From Neelides folsomi (Eukaryota; Arthropoda; Collembola; Neelipleona; Neelidae): a stretch of DNA of 64,000 bases. Shown here piece by piece: positions 61,601-64,000 of the stretch; within the stretch, counting starts at the first letter, position 1; each line of letters starts with the position of its first letter. The DNA lies in NCBI GenBank assembly GCA_034687125.1, contig JAQGBZ010000002.1:434001-498000 (forward strand). Reading direction: 5' to 3'. The notes under the pieces are model-generated. The model saw only the letters and a program-made list of their open reading frames with translations. It did not search any database and was not told where the DNA came from. Made by a program: the position numbers and the translations under genes.

Positions 61601-62674
61601 ATTTAATAATATTATTTAATACATATGTATACTTATGTATTAAGCACTTTAAAACTATCCTCGTTTGTATAGTATGTAAAGCTAACTCTAATGATATTTA
61701 AATCTTTCAGTAATATACCTTCATAATATATTATTTTTATTTGATAGAAGAAAGATGCATTTTAATACTTACTTATATATGGGATATTCAATAATGTTTA
61801 GTTATTCATTATTCATTATAATTGTATATTAAGTTGTTGATATGTTTGTAAGTATATATTAATAAATATAGAGTTGGGGATTAGCCTCAATTAAACTGGG
61901 ACAAATGGTAGCAGCAGAAATTATAAATTATGTGTTAAATATCTTATCTAAATATAAGTTCTACCATGCATAAAATTGATCACAATTTAATTTACTTAAT
62001 ATTACTTCTGTTGTTACATAGTTGGGTTATATAGAGCTAACGTCCATACTTATTTATACACCCAAACAAAATCAATCATGTAGTAAAATGGAATAATATG
62101 GGAATAGTTTTAATGCTCTTTTAAATATCTAAATAAAATATGCCATATATATATTAGTACTTGCATACACAAATACTACGCAACTATATATATAGTTCAC
62201 TTACTTTATCTTAATTTGTCTGGGAAAAGAAGATAAACAATGAAGTTCGAAGCGAATAAATTCCAACATAACAAACGTTTCGCTAAATAAACATCTAAGA
62301 AATGTAGATGTAGTTAATGTGCATAAAGTAGGACTTTCAATTCCTATCAAAACTTAAAATATAACCTTTTCTTATCGCCTTTTGAACCTTCGAAGATGAG
62401 AAAATTGTTTTATAGTTTTATGCTTAATAAGATGTTAAAACAATTACCATTATTATGAATAAAATGATTTTCATCCCACTATATTCATATGAAATACAAT
62501 TACATTGGATGACTTATATAGCTAGTACTAGGTATATGTAATATATTATAATATGAAATTTATTATGAAATTGAAATATTTTCATTTTTGTTCAAAAAAT
62601 ATATATATTGTAAACATATTGACTTTTAAGTGAATAAAAATAAGAAAGCGAAGAGTGAATTAATTAAAACAAAG
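58681..62674. other. AT-rich intergenic DNA
   Basis: Only short random open frames on both strands. The microsatellite at 61247-61412 is the one distinct structure. Confidence 0.5.
61247..61412. repeat. TA / TATC microsatellite with a 30-bp higher-order unit
   Basis: TA runs flank TCTA/TGTA tetramer blocks. The 30-bp stretch at 61321-61350 is repeated exactly at 61351-61380. An open frame across it encodes only Tyr/Ile repeats and is not a gene. Confidence 0.9.
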
Positions 62675-62941
62675 TTAAACTCTTGGATGAGAAAAAGTGT
62701 TTGCAGATGTTGGCGGATTTCTCCTCGCCGCCGTGTTGATGGTTTCTGAAGGAAGTGCAAAAAGCGCTGCACTCGGACCGTTCACTTCCGGTGATGGAAT
62801 AAAATAAGGACTTCGATTCTCATTTGGGGAACATTGACTTGTTCCGGACTGAGGCATGATTTTACGAAGGTAGGAATTCCGAATTCGAATCTGAGAAAAC
62901 CATCGACTCAAAATGCTCTTCGATCTCGGAAACATTGAACT
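62675..62941 (-). CDS. Terminal coding exon of an unrecognised gene (partial)
   Basis: A minus-strand acceptor (cattttccag) precedes a phase-0 exon of 88 codons plus stop. It starts SSMFPRSKSILSRWFSQIRI and ends ANTFSHPRV. The composition is basic at first (RSKS, RIRNSYLRK), then Ser/Pro/Asn-rich without structure, as in the cytoplasmic tail of a receptor or channel. Codon use is GC-richer than the surrounding DNA, supporting real coding. No family is recognised. Upstream exons would lie beyond the right edge or in 62.95-64.0 kb, where I could not identify any. An internal ATG at 62935 could alternatively make it a small single-exon gene. Confidence 0.4.
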   Translation of the reverse strand, partial: SSMFPRSKSILSRWFSQIRIRNSYLRKIMPQSGTSQCSPNENRSPYFIPSPEVNGPSAALFALPSETINTAARRNPPTSANTFSHPRV

Positions 62942-64000
62942 CTGGAAAATGACAAAAGGAACAACAAAATTTAGCAAACACAGGAATGAGCTTTACAAGA
63001 ACAATTGAGCAATTTCCATAAGAAAGGCAAATAAAGTGTGCATATACAAATTAGTAAATATCCAAACAGGAACGAGCCAGTAAAGCCATTTTAATTGTGA
63101 TTAAAATATATTACATGTGAAACATGTTCAATTATGAACCTTTAAGGGAGTTCAAATGGAAGCATTTGTGAAATACAAAGCAAAATATAAAAATAATTAA
63201 GTTAAAATTTAGCAATTGAAGCGTGGAGTTCCAGCGAAGCTCATCATTACTTTGATGTTTGATAATCCTGAAATGAATTTTGAATGATTAATTAATAAAG
63301 TCTAGTGGAGCGTGATTAATTTATTATTATTATAAACTAACTATAAAGGTAAAGTAAGAGCGAGTCTTTAATAGTTACAAAGTTACAATAAATATAATAC
63401 AAATAGAGGAAATTCAGACTTCGGTGCAAATTTACATTTAATCGTTTTATACAACAAATGTGGTGATTAAGATTAAATACAATAATAATTTAAATCAACA
63501 TTGAGGGATTTTGCCATAAAATGTATTTTTTTCTATTAACCCAACAAGCCATTGCTTTAACCATTATTCAGTTATTCTTATTTCCAGTTAATGTACAGCT
63601 TGATTAATTAAGTCTTTGCAATATGAAAACTTAAATGGCAACTATTACTATTTTGTATATTCCAGGAATAATAATAATAATACATCTATAGGGAAAGTGA
63701 TTTCAGCTCGAAATGTTCTTGACTAAAAATATAAAATGGCACGGTGTGGCAAAAAGTGTTTAAAATTATCATAAAATGAACAATATTTACAGTTGTACAC
63801 AAAATGTGCATTGAACTGTATATTGGCACATTTAAGTAAAATTCATTTAAGGAACTTTCACAATATTATATTTTAGACATCTTGCAAAATATGTTAACTC
63901 ATTTGTGAACGTTCTCTTAAATTTCTAATGTACTTTATAATAAATATAGGGAAAAAAGAAAATCTGAAACTTATTTCAAATCTCAAAAGTAAATAAAAGG
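62942..64000. other. AT-rich sequence at right edge
   Basis: No coding signal found. It is probably an intron of the gene whose last exon is at 62675-62941. Confidence 0.35.

Overview
The window is nuclear DNA from an animal, almost certainly an arthropod and plausibly a crustacean or another small-genome pancrustacean. Genes are split by GT-AG introns, many only 66-110 bp long. Exons are GC-richer than the strongly AT-rich surroundings. The K+ channel gene is a clear arthropod Shaker, and the growth factor has a Pvf-type cysteine-rich tail. I found no prokaryotic features, CRISPR arrays or convincing tRNA/rRNA genes.

Layout. (1) 3639-22892, + strand: a complete Shaker (Kv1) gene. The inactivation-ball exon lies at 3639, then comes a ~14 kb intron. 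The T1, voltage-sensor, pore, S6 and tail exons follow between 17730 and 22892. The pore is encoded twice, by two equal-length exons (19386-19515 and 19589-19718) that can only be used one at a time. (2) 31851-32314, - strand: a three-exon gene for a 95-residue secreted protein, with every exon short. (3) 33242-36565, + strand: an eight-exon AFG2A/SPATA5-type AAA ATPase whose first ATPase domain looks catalytically dead. (4) 36856-37671, + strand: a three-exon gene for a secreted or membrane Gly-rich protein of unknown function. (5) 37931-54713, - strand: a seven-exon PDGF/VEGF-related factor (Pvf). (6) 57215-58622, - strand: a five-exon FAM151/menorin-family protein that has lost several conserved polar residues. 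(7) 62675-62941, - strand: a terminal exon of an unrecognised gene that probably runs off the right edge.

All exon models were assembled by hand from splice signals, reading-frame phase and protein similarity. For Shaker, AFG2A, Pvf, FAM151, the small secreted gene and the Gly-rich gene, phase is consistent at every junction and the summed coding length is a whole number of codons.

Mobile DNA is sparse. Two short TA-flanked elements with CAGGG-type inverted ends sit in Shaker intron 1. A 577-bp Tc1/mariner relic with ~100-bp inverted repeats and a broken transposase C-terminus sits in a Pvf intron. The remaining long stretches (Shaker intron 1, 22.9-31.8 kb, Pvf introns, 58.7-62.6 kb) are AT-rich with small tandem repeats and no gene I can support.

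The genes do not form one pathway. The most notable observations are the pore-exon swap, which changes the residue equivalent to Shaker 449; the pseudo-ATPase D1; the degenerate FAM151 residues; the identical core-promoter layout of genes (2) and (4); and an unexplained coding-like GC island at 16.73-17.25 kb just upstream of the Shaker T1 exons.
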